Shown: positions 45,810-60,254, counted from the first letter of the stretch. The stretch is DNA of 64,000 bases from Plasmopara viticola (GCA_001695595.3 MBPM02000060.1:124001-188000), one strand, 5' to 3'. Notes: generated from the letters alone by a model not told the origin. Translations and numbers: made by a program.

Positions 45810-48099
45810 GCTATTGAAATAGTGTCAAGCGCGGCGTGAGTTGCAGAACATCACGGAAAAATGCGAGTTTTTGGATGTATACGAATTAAATGCCTCTGTC
45901 GTTTATTTTTAAGATTTAAATGCAATTCTGTGGTCGTTTCTGTACATTTTCTTTGTTGAAACTTAAATTATTCCCTAGCGGAGTCTTTTGGCTAATACTA
46001 AGTAAGAACTGACTCACGCGTCATCATTCAGCAAGGTGAGCTGTTGGCTGGTATCGTCTACTACTTTGATTGCAGCGAAAAGCTGAAAATCCATGACCGG
46101 CGCTCAAGACCACTACGATCTAATGATTGGTCCGTGCACGCGCGCTCTTCCAAGCTCGTTGCGTTGATCTTGAACAGTCGACAGGCCGTCGTCCAACGCA
46201 TGCCGAAACATACCAAAATTGTGACCAGTCACTACACAGCAAGATCAGCTTCAACGCTGCGGTAAAAAGCAGTCCTGTTTGCACTGTCAGAAATAGCACG
46301 ATAGGTGGAGCCATGGCTGCTATCTTCGACTAGGCCAATTGGTCGGTCAGCAGTGGCACGGCCATGAGCAGTGGTGCCACAGCCGGCGTGACCACTAGCC
46401 GGTGGTCTTAAGCGGTAATACCGGGGTTGTCAGCGATTCAAGTTGGCTTTGCTATGTTTGTTAACAGCAACTCACATATAACTAGCACCAAAAGTTCTGA
46501 TGCGGTTGAAAAATCTGCCTCAGTATTGCGCAATAAGATTGCATAAACAAAACACAATTATTGCGTGAGATGCTGTACACCCAGCGCAGTTCAGCGCAAC
46601 TTGACTCATCTCGGCATGATGTGTCGATCGCTTTATAAGTCAGAAAACATTAAATGTCTGCAGAAAAACTTATTTAATAGATTTTAGTGTACGGCAAGTC
46701 TCTCGCGATCCGTTTCCTGTGCTGTGCTGCAAACGATGGTGCTAACGCAAAGGCGTGTATGGCAAATTACAATTTGCTTTTCTCTCCAAATTTCGAATTG
46801 GTCGCGATAAATTTACCAATGTGGATGCCTCACAAACCTAATTGTAATGTTAGCTCTTTTTATCAGACTGCTTAAGGAGATACCTGTCGTCGTACTGTTG
46901 CATACGCGTAAAAGAAGTCCACTGTGTGTCGATGGCTTGTCGTCTCGTCAGCAAGACCTTCTTCAAAATCGCGCATTGCGTACCTTATAAAGTGCTACAG
47001 GCGTCTCTTCTGTCACGTTCAATTCGTCATTTTTAATTTGGGTCAGCAAGGCTGTTTTAATAACTGACAGGCTTCTTCTCTCGAATTTCAGAGACGCCTT
47101 CTTGTTACTCATTGCTGGTGTGCCGGCAAGTATTGCTCAATGGAGATACGTACGTCCGTTGACTAGGAATGGGCACAAGCTTAGCTACGCCTTTTCAAGT
47201 CCGCGTGTGGATGTGGTCAATAAAAATTAACACTTGAAAAGATTTTACTTGAGATTCGGGTGATACAATGCCTGTAATTTAATGAATAGCAGTTAAGCCG
47301 AAATTCATTTTAAAAGGTGGTGGATCTAGCAAGTGAAAGAAACCATGCTTCTATGTCGCACGAGGGGTTTTGTTAGGCATTCAAGCGTGTCGACAATGCA
47401 GGGGCATACTAAAACTATTTGCTCGAGTTATTGGTAGGTACAATCAGCGTCGCAATTCCACTGAGTATCGCACCCTCTCTGAAGTTTCTGCAGCGAAAAT
47501 TCAATGCTCAAAAAATATTGACAATCGACCTCACCGCAGCTCCGTTCGTTGTACTCGTCGCTCAATAAAAGAATAATCAAGGTTCTTTAACAAGCAGTTG
47601 TGTTATGATTCGTCTAGCAGTTGTCCTAGCCATTGAAAAGGCAGTTGCTGTGTAAGGTCGATAAAGTGTGATACCAAATGAGACGTAAGGCATCATTGTG
47701 GAGAAAGGCATCAATTTAATGCAAAAAAATCAATCTAATTTAGTGAGCATGAGCACAGGGTAAACCTCCATAGGGGACAACCATACTTTCTTGATTTTGC
47801 ATTGGACAAAAGCTTGATACAAATCATTTGCGTGCCGTAGCAAATCAAACATTTCTAGTAGCGCTAGATGTAACTAGATACTAGAGCATACCCGGGCTGA
47901 TGTTTGAAAGCAACGGTATATGCTTTTCGAATTGTGAACGGCACTTCCAAAAATTGACAACTTATCGGTATTTATACCGGCTTGCATACCAAGTTGCGGC
48001 AAGCTAATTCAATAAAAGCATTATTATCGTACTCAATAACTCAGGCTCTATATCGATAAAAGCAGTCGAGCAACTGCTGATTAATCCTGCTTAACCTAT
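45810..48099. other. Gene-poor region
   Basis: No supportable gene. The stretch 46030-46430 has higher GC and coding-like composition (frames 46044-46265 and 46127-46333), perhaps a decayed gene fragment, but no family is recognisable. Confidence 0.35.
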
Positions 48100-48790
48100 G
48101 TGGTAACATTATCTACTGAACCCTCGCAAAGGTTTGGAAAGGGATCGTACCAACTCGTCTGACGTGCAATTCGTGCTGCTCAAAAGACTTAATTGGCTGA
48201 GCACCCTTCCGTGATTCCGTTATTCTTGAAAGGTTCTGTGTGCTCTTTCTTGATTCTATGGGTGGTGGTGCATGGCCGTATTTAGTTGGTGGAGTGATTT
48301 GTCTGTTAATTTCGTTAACGAGCGAGACACAAGAAGGAACAATAGGAACAACGTTTCTTCCAGCGAACTTAAAGCTCCAGCACACACTCTTTTTTGTTTG
48401 CAAGCAAGACAGGTGTGACCTTCACGAATATGCTCATCAATTGAAGGAATGAATTGCCTTTGTTACTTAAGTACCACTCCTTGAACGAATCAAGGTGACT
48501 GTGTTCATGAACAGCCAAAGCCCAATCTCACACTTAATCTTTCTCAAGTACATGGAAAAGTCTCTCTACAAACTCACAGACAATATATCTTTACCATAAT
48601 GTCGTGTATTGACAGTCTTTTGATCTACAAGACTCCAAGTGTAGCATTTGTGGCCCAACCGACTCAATTTCAGTCTCAATGGAAATAAACGCTGCCGAGC
48701 AACGAACCATCAGCTACTTTGGCTACGGGCAAGCTAGGGCATATGATCAGTTTTTCTTTCGATGAGAGCCGACGTGGATATACTTTCCGC
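48100..48790 (-). repeat. Diverged dispersed repeat, copy 2 of an inverted pair
   Basis: Minus-strand counterpart of 43145-43760. The minus frame 48403-48113 overlaps its right half; the corresponding frame of copy 1 is different, so neither appears to be a conserved gene. Confidence 0.65.
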
Positions 48791-51700
48791 CCAGTGAATT
48801 TTTGTCTTGATCAAGTGCCTTGAAGCGTTGCTTTTAAATGCTGCACCGTCAGCACCAGAAAAACGCTGATTTCCAGTAGCGTCGAGGCTCCTATATGAAA
48901 TTGAGCGAGGCCCTTATGAAGTGTGTATGACTACGAGATCTAGAGCGTGATAGTTGTCGCGGCTGTAATCAGTGGTTAATTGTAAGGTTTGTAGACTTTA
49001 CAATTCTATCAGGTAATACGGACTCAATAGCTCCTACTATTAAATATCCCTTCTTCCACTTAAAAGCGTTCCATTAAAAATTGATTTGAAATCGATATCT
49101 TTCTCCAATCTTATGATTATATGCTGTCGACCCGACAAACCTCTTTAAGATGTGCCATTCAAACATTTTCAGATTAAAATGATCATCCGCTGAAGGACTA
49201 GATTCTAGGCGTAATTTGCATTGATTCGCATTGGTATCTATCTATAAAAGAATATGCAGCGAAGCACATCCACAATTTACTGATGTGTTTGCTTTTGTTC
49301 AGGAAGAAGCGTTTTGCGCAACCGATGAACACCATTGATGAGATCAAAAGTCTCTAAGAGACGCTTTGTGTTGTGTTGGCATGATAATGCTTTGACGCAT
49401 CGACTGTTGCTTTCAGCTCGAAAAAAATATCTGTTTTTACAGTTCCTTTCAGCGATATATGTGCCGCTCTACGTGCATCAGAAGAGCTGCATTACAAACA
49501 CTTAATCTATGCGATGCCAAACATATAGCAGACGCTAGTCACGACGTTCATTGCTCAGAGAGCTGCAGGCTGTCTCGCTCTTGATGCTTAGGCCTAATGT
49601 CAGCCAAACCTTAAATGGTATGCAGTAAGAGCTGTTGATAACAGGCATTGCTGGATGGATTTCGTGCCACTTTTATCGGCAGGACCTCGCGCTTGATGCT
49701 TTGGCTGAACGCTTACCACACCGTCCACGGCATGCGGCGAGCGCTGCGATCTTCGAGTATTGCGTCGTGGTTTACGTGTAGTTTCTAGGGCTTAAAGGAT
49801 CCTTGCCACTCATGACTTACAGCGAGTTCAGTGCCTTACGAGCACTACTTAGTGGCTTCCGTTCCCACCTTGTGCAGTAGTAGGGTTTCGTCTGTACTGC
49901 ATTGCATAATGCTGACCATGCAGTAACCAGCATGCAGCGGAAGCAACTTCCTACGTGCTCTGCTCAGTGATTGACGTGTCACGTTACTTTCTGGACTTAT
50001 GACCTCATTTTCAGCATTGATGTCAAACCCGTCAGCCGACTCGGTCAAGTGTCCAGGTACTGTTACGTTTTACTACTCTGAAAGGAGCAAAGCGGGTACA
50101 CTCAATATTTTCTACCATCAGTCAACTAACGGGTCGTGTTGTACCACTTAAAAGTAGAAGTCATACCGTTCAATTTGAGCAGCAATTTTTGCTATCAGAA
50201 CCGAAGATCCTATACTTATATACATCGACTCCCGGAGTAGTCCATAGTTGCCTATAAAAATTAATTTTACCATAGCAGCCGGTAGAGGGCACGAATTGCA
50301 ATAGCAAAATTCGGGGCTAAGCCCTCTTCCACCTCGGTCTTTTCTTGAAGCTCGACAAATCTCATTAAATTCTCGCAGGACAGCTCGCGTCTACTAAGTG
50401 TTTCCACTTCTACATAGATCTGTTTACCCGTGAGATTTTGACTTGCTAGACCTTAACGTACCTGGCAGAGAAAGGTCCTGCCGCAAATGCCACATATTAA
50501 GCATTGATGGACGCACATATGCTTTCTAGCATTTTGGATGTCTACCCCCTTGTCACCAATAATGAATTGTATAGGTCCGGCCAACCATTGGAACCTGACT
50601 TTGTTGATCCCCTTTTCTTATGCTACCAGAATGCCAAACGCTACATAAAGCTCGGTCAACAAAAATACCGAGTGTCTACAAATCGCTTCCGTAAGGTCCA
50701 TTAGGACAGTGACTGAAGCCTCCATACGGAAAAGTTTCAGCCAAGAGATATCACCATCCAAGCTCAGTTGTCAATTCTAATCTCAGTTCACAAGATATCC
50801 CGTACCCTAATGGGCTTGTAGGATACGTCACCTCATACAGCAAGCATGATTAATAGGCAAAAATTGTTACGGTGATTGAATCATCAACTTACCCGAGTGT
50901 GGAGTGCTGCCACCACTCACGTAATGCACGTAGGAACCATTTTCCGCGCTCAACCACCGAGCCTTGAGACGGCCAAATTACTTTCTGTCGAGATTTTTAC
51001 GAGCAGCGTTTAAGGTTCTGGCATTGACAACCGATTCTTTTTTGGTGCAGCTGTCACAGACCGGGCGACTTTACCATCGTTTATCCAGCAGAGCGTTCTC
51101 ATAGCTGAAATTTGCATATCGATGCGCTATAATTTTGTCGAGTCCTCCTACAACCAAGTGCCACACCTTCTTGTAGCCAAAAACAGTGGTTTTTTCATTC
51201 CGTCTTGCATACTTTGAGTCAAAACAGCGCTTTCTATTATTCGCACATGGATGCAATCTTAATAGCTCTGTAGCAATTTGACTACGTGCTATTAGATGCA
51301 GCGGAAGGATCAAAGCTCTTTGCTCAAAGGAATCGTTAATTTAGGTATGTGTGATGCTCACTCGGTAATAAAATCTCGTATGGGGTGCCTATCACTATCT
51401 GCCTGTTCAATAGGTACGGATATTATTTTAACAACACTATTTTTCAGTCTAACACTTCAAGATGTGGACTGAGCTTCACTAAGGTGTCCAGAATCTTACT
51501 GTGGTGTAAATGTATATGATCGCTATTTAGCATTCTGTAATATATCAATAAATCATGCACTCTTTTCTGCTCACGCCTCAGTGCAAAGTTTGGGCTTTTG
51601 AATTCAAAAGGTATGTAACATGTCACACAAGTAACAAACTGATGTGGCACACACTGGACTCGTACGTGACTTAAGTTTCATACAAACGAGCCGTACGCAC

Positions 51701-53239
51701 AACACCTTCAGCGTGGTAAACGAGGCTTTAAAATAATTCCAAAATACGAACCCTTGATGAGCTTATAGTTTTGTCGTCCGCACCTAGAGTATATCTAAGT
51801 CTGGTTTAGTCAGCACTTTAAGACACGACATAGTGTTCAAATGCAAACGGCATTTCAACTTACGCCGTCGGATCACGATGCGGTCGATACACGCGCTACG
51901 CGTGTTACTCATCCTCTGACACAAGTGAACATGATTGTGGTCGACTTCGTCCGGCATCCCAGGGTTGAAGACGTAAGTGCTTCATTCAGTAACTAAGATT
52001 GAGCAGTTTTTGTGAGCCTACAGCTCGTACCAGTAAGACGAGTCTTTTACACGGGTGCTTGCATGTCACTACGCGCTCATTAAAACCACAAGCTTGCAAA
52101 TGTGAAGATGGCGCGATCGCAGAAGACTCGTGTACTTATCGCACACCCATGCCATTCTTTGTTCGAGCTTTAGTGCCTGATGAGCGAATGCTTATCGTAA
52201 ATATATCAATGAGGTGCAAGAGCAATAATAAGTCTTGTCTGAACCTTATTGCCCAGTCGAGTGAAATTTTGTACCCGACGAGAAGACTGTGATCGTCCAA
52301 GAGGCTACATTTGGTACCCAAGGTCACAAAAGTTTTGGATCTCGGCCTCAGCAAGCTCTTCACGTGAGCACGCGCAAATTCAAAGGGCCAAATTGTTACT
52401 TCCGCGCGAGTTTTGCTGGTATAAACTTCTGCATTTGTTTGGCGATTAAGAAGAGCAGAGACTCAAAACCGGTACTGCGAACCGTGCCGGTGATACTCGT
52501 GACTTGTGAAACATCTCCGGGCGTTGAAAGGCTTTTAATGTGCCAGGTAAGAGGATGTGCACTCGACTTGTACTTCGCGATAGCTTTTGCAAATTAATGT
52601 GCGAGCGAAAGAGCACCTTTGTACTAGCTTTGCTTGGCTGAAGACTCATGTTTGAATACCAGCAGATTGGTGACTTGCAATCTAAAGTCTGCAACATCAT
52701 ACTCAAATGAGAGCTGCTTTTGCTGCGGTCACCAGAGACCTCAAGATAAGTGTCAAGTGTTGCCTTAGCGATTCCGACCTTGGCGGTGGCAAGCGAATTT
52801 CTACCAAAAAACTAGTCACTATGCTCAAATGTGTCTTCAACGTCAGAGAAATCTTGCTAAATTGTGCCCAAACGCATATCAATTTTTGGAGTGGCGATGC
52901 CTTCCGCATACTTGCTCTAATCCTGGTGACGACGCTACGTGAGATTACTTTCCAAGCAAAATCAGCGCATATATTCTTTATCGAGACAGAAAAAGGAAGA
53001 CGAAAATCCACCATGTGAGGTTTCTTTTCTTTCGGTTGTAAATTTTTCAAAATTTTTGTTTCAGACTTTTGTCTCAAACATGTCGTAAGACACTAAGCTC
53101 CTTCGGCACGAAGCCTTCGACCTTCTTGCGCATTGTAGATAGACCAAGAATAGCTAGCTGAACGGCAGTTTCTCTCGCATCAGGTCTATAACCTTAAAGT
53201 TGTGGCATGGATTGAGCACGAGGCTTGGCTAAACTGCTT
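48791..53239. other. Gene-poor region
   Basis: About 4.4 kb with no supportable gene. A 124-codon minus frame (52703-53077) and a matching + frame overlap each other; neither shows a domain. The LDALAERLPH-like string near 49693 may be a Gypsy trace but is isolated. Confidence 0.4.
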
Positions 53240-54330
53240 GCATAAAATGGTATGTGACCTGTCGAGGTGCCATCAGCATTTCTTAGCGCAAACTTCACGA
53301 GCTGGAGCACTACACTACAGCATTTGACGGCTCAATGTGCTCGCTCTGTCTGACCATCGTACTGCAGCTAATTCACTAAAGACAGCCTGATGCCGAGTAT
53401 TGTATAATCATTTTTTGCAAAAAGAGCCTGTATAAAATGGTCACAGTCCGAGAAATATGACTCTAGGTTTCAGAAAGGTATGAGAACGCAGCGCTGCTGT
53501 TTCATTATCGTCGCTCAAGCCTGTCGAGTTCGCGAAATGAAGCGTCTTGCTCAATCGATCTAAAAGGGTCAAAATATAGCGTTACTTTCTGAGTGTTTCA
53601 ATATTTTCAGACCGGCACCGACATGTTTGTCAATGATTCGATCACATTCAGCAAGGGCTTAGCCCTCTGGCACATTTCACATAAGGGAACATATATATAA
53701 ATCACAAACGAAGCCACCAATTGTGAATGCTCAAAAGGCCGTTTATCATCTCTCGATCGAAGTGATGGCCAAGAGGCATATCACGAGCCTAAAGTACATA
53801 CAATGTTATACCTTATCGTGAGGCAGCATATCACAAAGTGCGTTACTTTGGTCGGTGCTGTTTTACATCTGCCTAGTCTCGGTAAAAAATTGATGGATCC
53901 TCACACTTAATTTCATTGGCGAGATCTTGTAAAACTAAGGGTGAGAATACATCAATCATCAATCGAAGCTAGTCGTCTCTTTCATTTGATGTCCCCCAGA
54001 GCCTCTGACAGTATCATTTGACGCACACGCACATCGTTTAAAGTTAAAACAGACAAGGTCACGATCTAGTGCATGCTACAAGAAAAGCGATGGAGCAAAT
54101 TTAAAGTGCTCCGCATCCCTGACACTTATCTTACATCAAAGCCATACTACGCAAAAAAAGAGCTACTTGGCCACATTCTGCAAGCAACTTGAGGTGGCTG
54201 TATTGCAAATTACAGTAGCGCATAGTTTTTTTAACAGCCGCGAATGGCTTTGAGTCTAGCAGTTGCGCGCTAAAGTTGACGACAGCATACATGATCGCAA
54301 ACAGCTCTTCGTCAGATACCCTTGGCAACT
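53240..54330 (-). mobile_element. Ty3/Gypsy retrotransposon remnant (RNase H and integrase)
   Basis: Minus-strand landmarks in Pol order. The frame 54328-54131 reads VSDEELFAIMYAVVNFSAQL LDSKPF (in two blocks), the RNase H end (DKELLAIxxAxxxFRxxLxGxxF). Further on are VDRLSKTLHFAN (about 53563-53528), DGQTERAH (about 53362-53338) and FALRNADGTSTGHIP (about 53293-53250), all landmarks of the Gypsy integrase. They are in different frames with stops between them, so the element is dead. No LTR or tRNA-primer site was located. The reverse transcriptase should lie towards 55 kb but is not recognisable. Confidence 0.7.
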
Positions 54331-57300
54331 TTCAGCTGCCGAGATTCGAGCGCGATAATCTGCTTTTACCAGTGCACTGCCAATGGCAATAATTTGGCGC
54401 ATCATAGATGCGGCTAAACAGTCACATAGATCCGGAAAGCCTCACAAGTAGAAAGTAGCAAACAGTCTCGTTCAAAATTAGCGCATTGTTTGAGCTCGCA
54501 TAATGCCAGACTTCACCCTTGTCGCAGGCTTTGACAGCTGCTTTTGCTGACTAGTATGATAATCTTGCTTGCTCTTAGGCAACAAACACTGACATAACGA
54601 CTTTTGTTGCTACTTTAGAATTAAAATATGTTGCAAGACCAAGACCATCCAGCAAACTACATTGCCGAAAGGCAACAGCATCGAAAAAAATGCTCTTTTG
54701 ATGTTAGTCATGTCGTCACTCGATGACGTGGTGGTGGCACTTGATATTTACAGACCGATCTTAGCACAATGTCAAGCTGATGCTGTAGCTCTTGCATCGA
54801 CGTATGTATTAGATAAAAGCAATAATGCGAATTAGTCAGGATGCACAAGGGATATCGTCACTAAAATTTGGCCACCCGGTTAGCGGCAGCAATATCATCT
54901 CGGCTGTTTTTTTAATCAAGCAAAGGCAGCAGGAATTTAATCTTGGACACCACGTACATGATCTAGGATGATTTTTTTCGAGCGGAGGCGGCGGCAAATA
55001 CACATTTTTAGACACTACGTACAAGCTCATTATTTGTGGGTCCATTGTACATCTAGCTTGTGTTATTTCTGTGTCGATGTCGAGTCAAAGAATTATTGCA
55101 GCCGATCCCTGAGCCAAAGCTGGTCTGTTATTTTCATCGAAGAAGAGGGATGTCGATGCGCAAGTCATGACCCTTTTGTATACAAGAGTACAGAAAAAAA
55201 AGCTTGTAAAGCGTTAGCATACGTTGCTTACTACCGAAATAAATTTAGTTTTCCGAAGAGACATGCTTCGTGTTGCAGCCATGCCTATGCTAAGCCAGTA
55301 GCTTAGCAGCTTGACCTTTATCACATGAACTGCTTTCTCTACTGTCACCATAATCGCTAGCTGCTCTCGAATTAGATACATCGTAGTCTTATCACAAGAC
55401 TCTTTGATCTTTGCTACGATGTTGTACACATAAGGACCATTTTTTCACAATCGTTCTTAAACCGGCGAAATTGTAGATGTTTGACGCGAATGTCGCATAT
55501 CAAGCTTTCTTTCAGTCGTAAACGGAGCGGTTACTTTTCGTGGACATCAAGGAAGCTAGGAAAAAGCGAGGTGCGTTATGTATGCTCTGTTTATTTTCTT
55601 TCTTACACAGACTAGAATTTAATGTTAAATGCTGACTAGGAATGCAGATTTCAATAAGTGCTAATTCAAAATGGGGCTTTTTCTGCTTGAAAAGCAGCCA
55701 ATTATTATCTGAAGCTCATACTTTCGTCATCATTGGCTGGAAAAAAATTAGACATAGTAGCTATCGCGCTCGATGCAGCAACTTTAATAAGAATGCAAAC
55801 TGACAAGAATTCGTTTCAGATTGATGCGCGACACCGTTGCGTGATTCAAGTAAGAAAGCTGGAACAGATATACATGTTAATGCAATAAATAATGCGCAAT
55901 ATCGTAGATCATAAGTGTATCTGTAGATTTGTGACAGTCCATTTTCTGTCCTGTCAGAGCGCCGCACGAATATTAAGAATGTCGTTCTTTTGCTTGCTGC
56001 TTCCAATGGCGCAACCGCAAATAGGTATCGAGATGATCGCGGTTATTGAGCCCCGAGCAAGCGTAAAGTTGTACAAGTTTTACATCTCGTCCAGTCACTA
56101 GGGCAAAGTAAACTTTTATACGTTGTGACATGGTGTATACCGACGGTAATCGACGGTAAAATAGAGACACGGCTGTCTGCGATGCAAAGGTTGCGCAATG
56201 TACCTGAAATTATCAACGCAAAAGTGTTTTACCTGCAGTATTTGAATGGGAGCAACGGCACATTTTAGAGCTTGCACAGTGCTTTAACGCTGCATGATTT
56301 ACAGGAGTAATATTTGCAACGCTGCATAGGGTAGACTGTAAAGCTTCATTACTATATGGCATGATGATTGAAAATTTTTCTGCCGACTGCATAAACATGA
56401 GTTGCATGACCATTAAAGAGAAGTCGGCGTCATCTGTACGCCAAGCGAGATGAAAAAAATGGAAGTAGACATTTTAAAGGCGATCAAAACATCGATAAAC
56501 GATAATTAAGTGCTGTACGTACATTTGTCGTAAGAACAGCAATCAGTACAAGTCGTGTTTATTTTATTTTCTTAACCGAATGTCGATGTACTCTAAGCGG
56601 TCTACATTTTGTTGAGAAAGTGTGGAAGTGCCGCATTACAAATCGACAGCAAGACACTTTCTTATTCAAAGTCGTCATCATGTTGTAGGCTTTGATAAAA
56701 CTAGCACGGCTTGTCGTGACGCGTATAAGAAAGATGATTTCGGTTTATGCTCCAGATGTTGGCATTAGACCGTCTCGTGGCATCTTGGATACGTTTACAA
56801 CAGCTACAGACACCATAATAAAATAATGTCTGACCTACTGATGGAAAATACTACAGTGTGTCTGAATAATGACCCTATGCTCCCAAATTCCACTCTGGTC
56901 TAATCAAAATGCCTCTAATTGCATACTGTGCCTTGAGTTTGCATACATTTCAATTTTTATATTGGGCAAAGCTCAAAGCCAAAGTATCAAAGGTTTATTT
57001 TTCGGTTATGTCAGGACTGCCAAGAAGAACCAAGTTTTTTGGACAGGATTGCAACGAGTTATACATTTTGTTGTGTATGGAGTTGAACGAGTGTGAAATC
57101 AGCGCCATCTATACAAGCTATTTTTTAGAGCAATGACGGGATTGGTGTTTTAGTACCTGTTGCGCGCTAAGCCAATCAGAATGAGCGAATTAAAAATATC
57201 AACGGAACAGAGCCTGATGCCTTCCTGATTTACGTAAAGTCCTTTGAGATCCTTAAGATTGATCCTTGTACGCTCTACCGAGCCTCAACTATATCCTTTA

Positions 57301-59589
57301 AGAACGATCGCTCGTTGTACCGATCTCTGTTAAAGTATTTGGAAGTGATAGTAAATATTCTGACCTAAGAAAGACGCACATGCGAACGAGCAATGTCGAA
57401 ATAATGCTAACAACAGCTTAAAAGAGGTGGCGGTACGCAGCCTCCAAAGTGTGTCAGAGCTGACGAACACGCCCCAATCAATGCACAAAATACGTGCGCT
57501 CAGGCTATGGCGAGTGATGATGAGGCACAATGGTGAAGAGCGGTATACGCAGATCTGCTTTCGTACAAGCATAATGGCACATGAGCCCTCAAACTGGTAT
57601 GAATTAGTAATGAAGCGTGACCAAAACAACCGCGTCGCTTGTTATAAATAATTCACTTGTTATAGCACTCACACCTCATTTGTACGCCGTCCATTAAACC
57701 TCTCCATCAGTGATCGGCTTTGGTCACTTTAAATGCTTTTTAATTGCTTCAACTTTGCCTCTGCTCACTCAACTCGCCCTTTTTCGGCTCTAGCCTTGAA
57801 ATGTTGCTGTTTAAAGTGCACTTTACTTCCTTTGACCGCGTCTTTCGCCCTTACTCTACCTGTTATCGTGCCCTTTTCTTAGAAACATTACCCACTTTTT
57901 ATGATATCTAGCACATGTTGCATTATGATTGGGCAGACGTTTAAAGGAATTGATGGGCTGTCTTTCTAGATTGAGTATTACAGCAGCAATTCATCGCGCA
58001 TTATGGAACGCTTAACTCTGCGAGCTTACAGTTAAGACTCTCGCGACGAGCTGTTGTAACTACGTTAAAGCTTGCGGTCGCAATTTATCTGCAGTCAGTC
58101 ACCTGCATAGCTTTAAACAACTTTGAGCTTTTAGTTATCCACGAGCTTTCATAGTAAGCTCGTAAAAAAAACCTTCTTGCTAGAAATATCTTCAAACTAC
58201 TACACAGTAGTTTCTTTGGGTTAAGGTGCTACTTTTCACTTCCCGCCGCAAGAAATGCCGAACTTAATTCATTAATCTTCGAAGAGCTTTGATGCAATTT
58301 GCTAAAGCTGGCTCCACGCCAGTCGTGCCGTCACAACTTCACTGTACGTAGTTTTTGTGTCCCACGCGGACATGAGATCCACATACGGTCGGATTTGGTG
58401 GATCTGCTAGACGAAGTGGCAACAGACTTCCAGCCGAGGTTTATGAAAGATGCACATCAAGCCCGTCTTTTTGTCATTTTTTGTTAATTCTAAAACGAGA
58501 ACCGGAATCGCTTTCGCATCTTACGACATAACTTTCAAGTTAAGCCAAGCTTCACTGACTACGTTTGGTGCCGCAATAAAGATTGCCCATCTCTTACAAT
58601 AAGGCTCATCGTATTTTGTGCTTTATGATTGTCTTTCGATTAAAATCATTTATCATAATTTTATGGGTTCGAATCTCGAGGAGCCCTTCTCACGTATGTG
58701 CTTTAATTACAAATACCCAACGGCCTACCTTTTCACGAACGCACCATTTTCGCTCAAATTAAAGCTCCCAAAAAATTGATTATAACATTAAGTGAAGCTA
58801 AAAGGAAACATATGCTTTATTGCAAGGAGATGGCTTGATTGCCTTTATCCATGTAATATTCGCAATAAGGTTACATATTTCAATCGATTAACTCTCCGGT
58901 CCATTCATCTTAGCCGACAATAAGATACGGCAAAACATTCTGAAAGTATGGACCTATTCCTATGAGGATTTGATGACCAGCTCTTTACTACTGTCTTTAC
59001 GCTAGTTACTTCAGGTATCCGTATCTATCGACAATTAATTCCCAATGCTGGTGAGGTAATATTAACTTCGGATAGTCCACAGCGTTTGACGATGAAGACG
59101 GTGACTTATAACATGATACGCCTAGTTTTGAAGGAAAAAGTGTCCTGACGGCTAAAATAAGTTCTGCACCGATGATGCTCCTAATGGCCCCTAAAACGGA
59201 CAAAAGCGATTTAAATGCGTCGGGCTTTCCTGGCTTATTCTAACTCAAGATTTGTGTTTTTTTAGATACGAGGTAAGTGACTTTAATGACCCAGCATAAC
59301 ATCGAAGCTTATTATTATAGCCCACTATGACTTGATCATTCAGACTTTTAACACCACAATGGCATTTTAATTGTAAAAGATATGTCAATTGCAGACTGCA
59401 AGGTTTGTTTGGATAGTATCTGACCATACTTAAATGCTCCCGCGTATGTTGCCATAGTTATCCTTTTGACCTTAGCTGCGAAGTTAAGTCCATGAGTCGG
59501 GGCAAATTTTTCTCCTGTGAATAAACTTATTTATTTAAAGAAAAGAAGATATCAAAAAAAGTAGAATTAAATATTTAATTTTACAACCG
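54331..59589. other. Gene-poor region
   Basis: About 5.2 kb with no supportable gene. The part next to 54330 may hold further Gypsy debris. Frames such as 57427-57651 lack recognisable features. Confidence 0.4.
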
Positions 59590-59656
59590 AAGAAATAGGA
59601 TCCGAACCTACGGGTCCAAGCTCTGAATCTACCCTCTTAAATATTTGCTACTTCCT
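59590..59656 (-). pseudogene. tRNA-like relic (Leu/Ser type)
   Basis: On the minus strand AGGAAGT and ATTTCTT can pair over seven bases counting G-U pairs, a T-arm GTAGG-TTCGGAT-CCTAT is well formed, and TTTAAG occupies the D-loop position. A loop-like TTCAGAG would give anticodon CAG (Leu), but its stem does not pair and no long variable arm is clear. Probably a decayed tRNA or tRNA-derived repeat. Confidence 0.4.
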
Positions 59657-60254
59657 ATCCAGGGGCTAGAAAGTTAATGCCTTCAAACTGAAATATAGCG
59701 GTCTTAAACGACCAAGCCTTAGAATGCGCAAGAACGTCCCTCTCACCATCAGCTTATCAGACCCAGATTCTGAAAAAAGGAATGCTTTCTTCATAGGGTG
59801 GACATTTAAAAAACTTGTACGAAAAGAATAATAAGGTCGTCTTTGCTTTCAGTGAAAATTTACTTTTCTGACAAGCTTTTAGACGTCACTCAACAGTACG
59901 GCGACAACTTAGACCAGAAAAATTGGCATTTGGTCATAGCGGCGAAGCTTGTCAATAAGCATTTTTTATTAAGATGTTTTACAGTTTAGCGACAGCCCAT
60001 TTTTATCTAATGCTCTACCAAGCAAATAATACAAGCCTATAATTCGGTATTGAATGGATTAAATATCTTTTTGGTCGATCAATCCTGGTCCTAATAAAAA
60101 GTATTATGAGAATAGGAGTCCAAAATTTTGACTTAATACAAACCTTTGATTTACTAGATGCTCGGCGCCTTAAGATCCTTCATTTATTGGCCCTAACCCA
60201 AAGAACAACATCGAACATTGCCTCGCACGTGTGAATGATTACGATAAATTGTAT

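Noticed and set aside
52703..53077. 124-codon minus-strand frame and overlapping + frame
   Set aside because: Neither shows a domain, signal peptide or homology that I can recognise; the two frames exclude each other.
58660..58685. GGGTTCGAATCTCG, a perfect B-box-like string
   Set aside because: No A-box, anticodon arm or acceptor stem upstream; single motif only.
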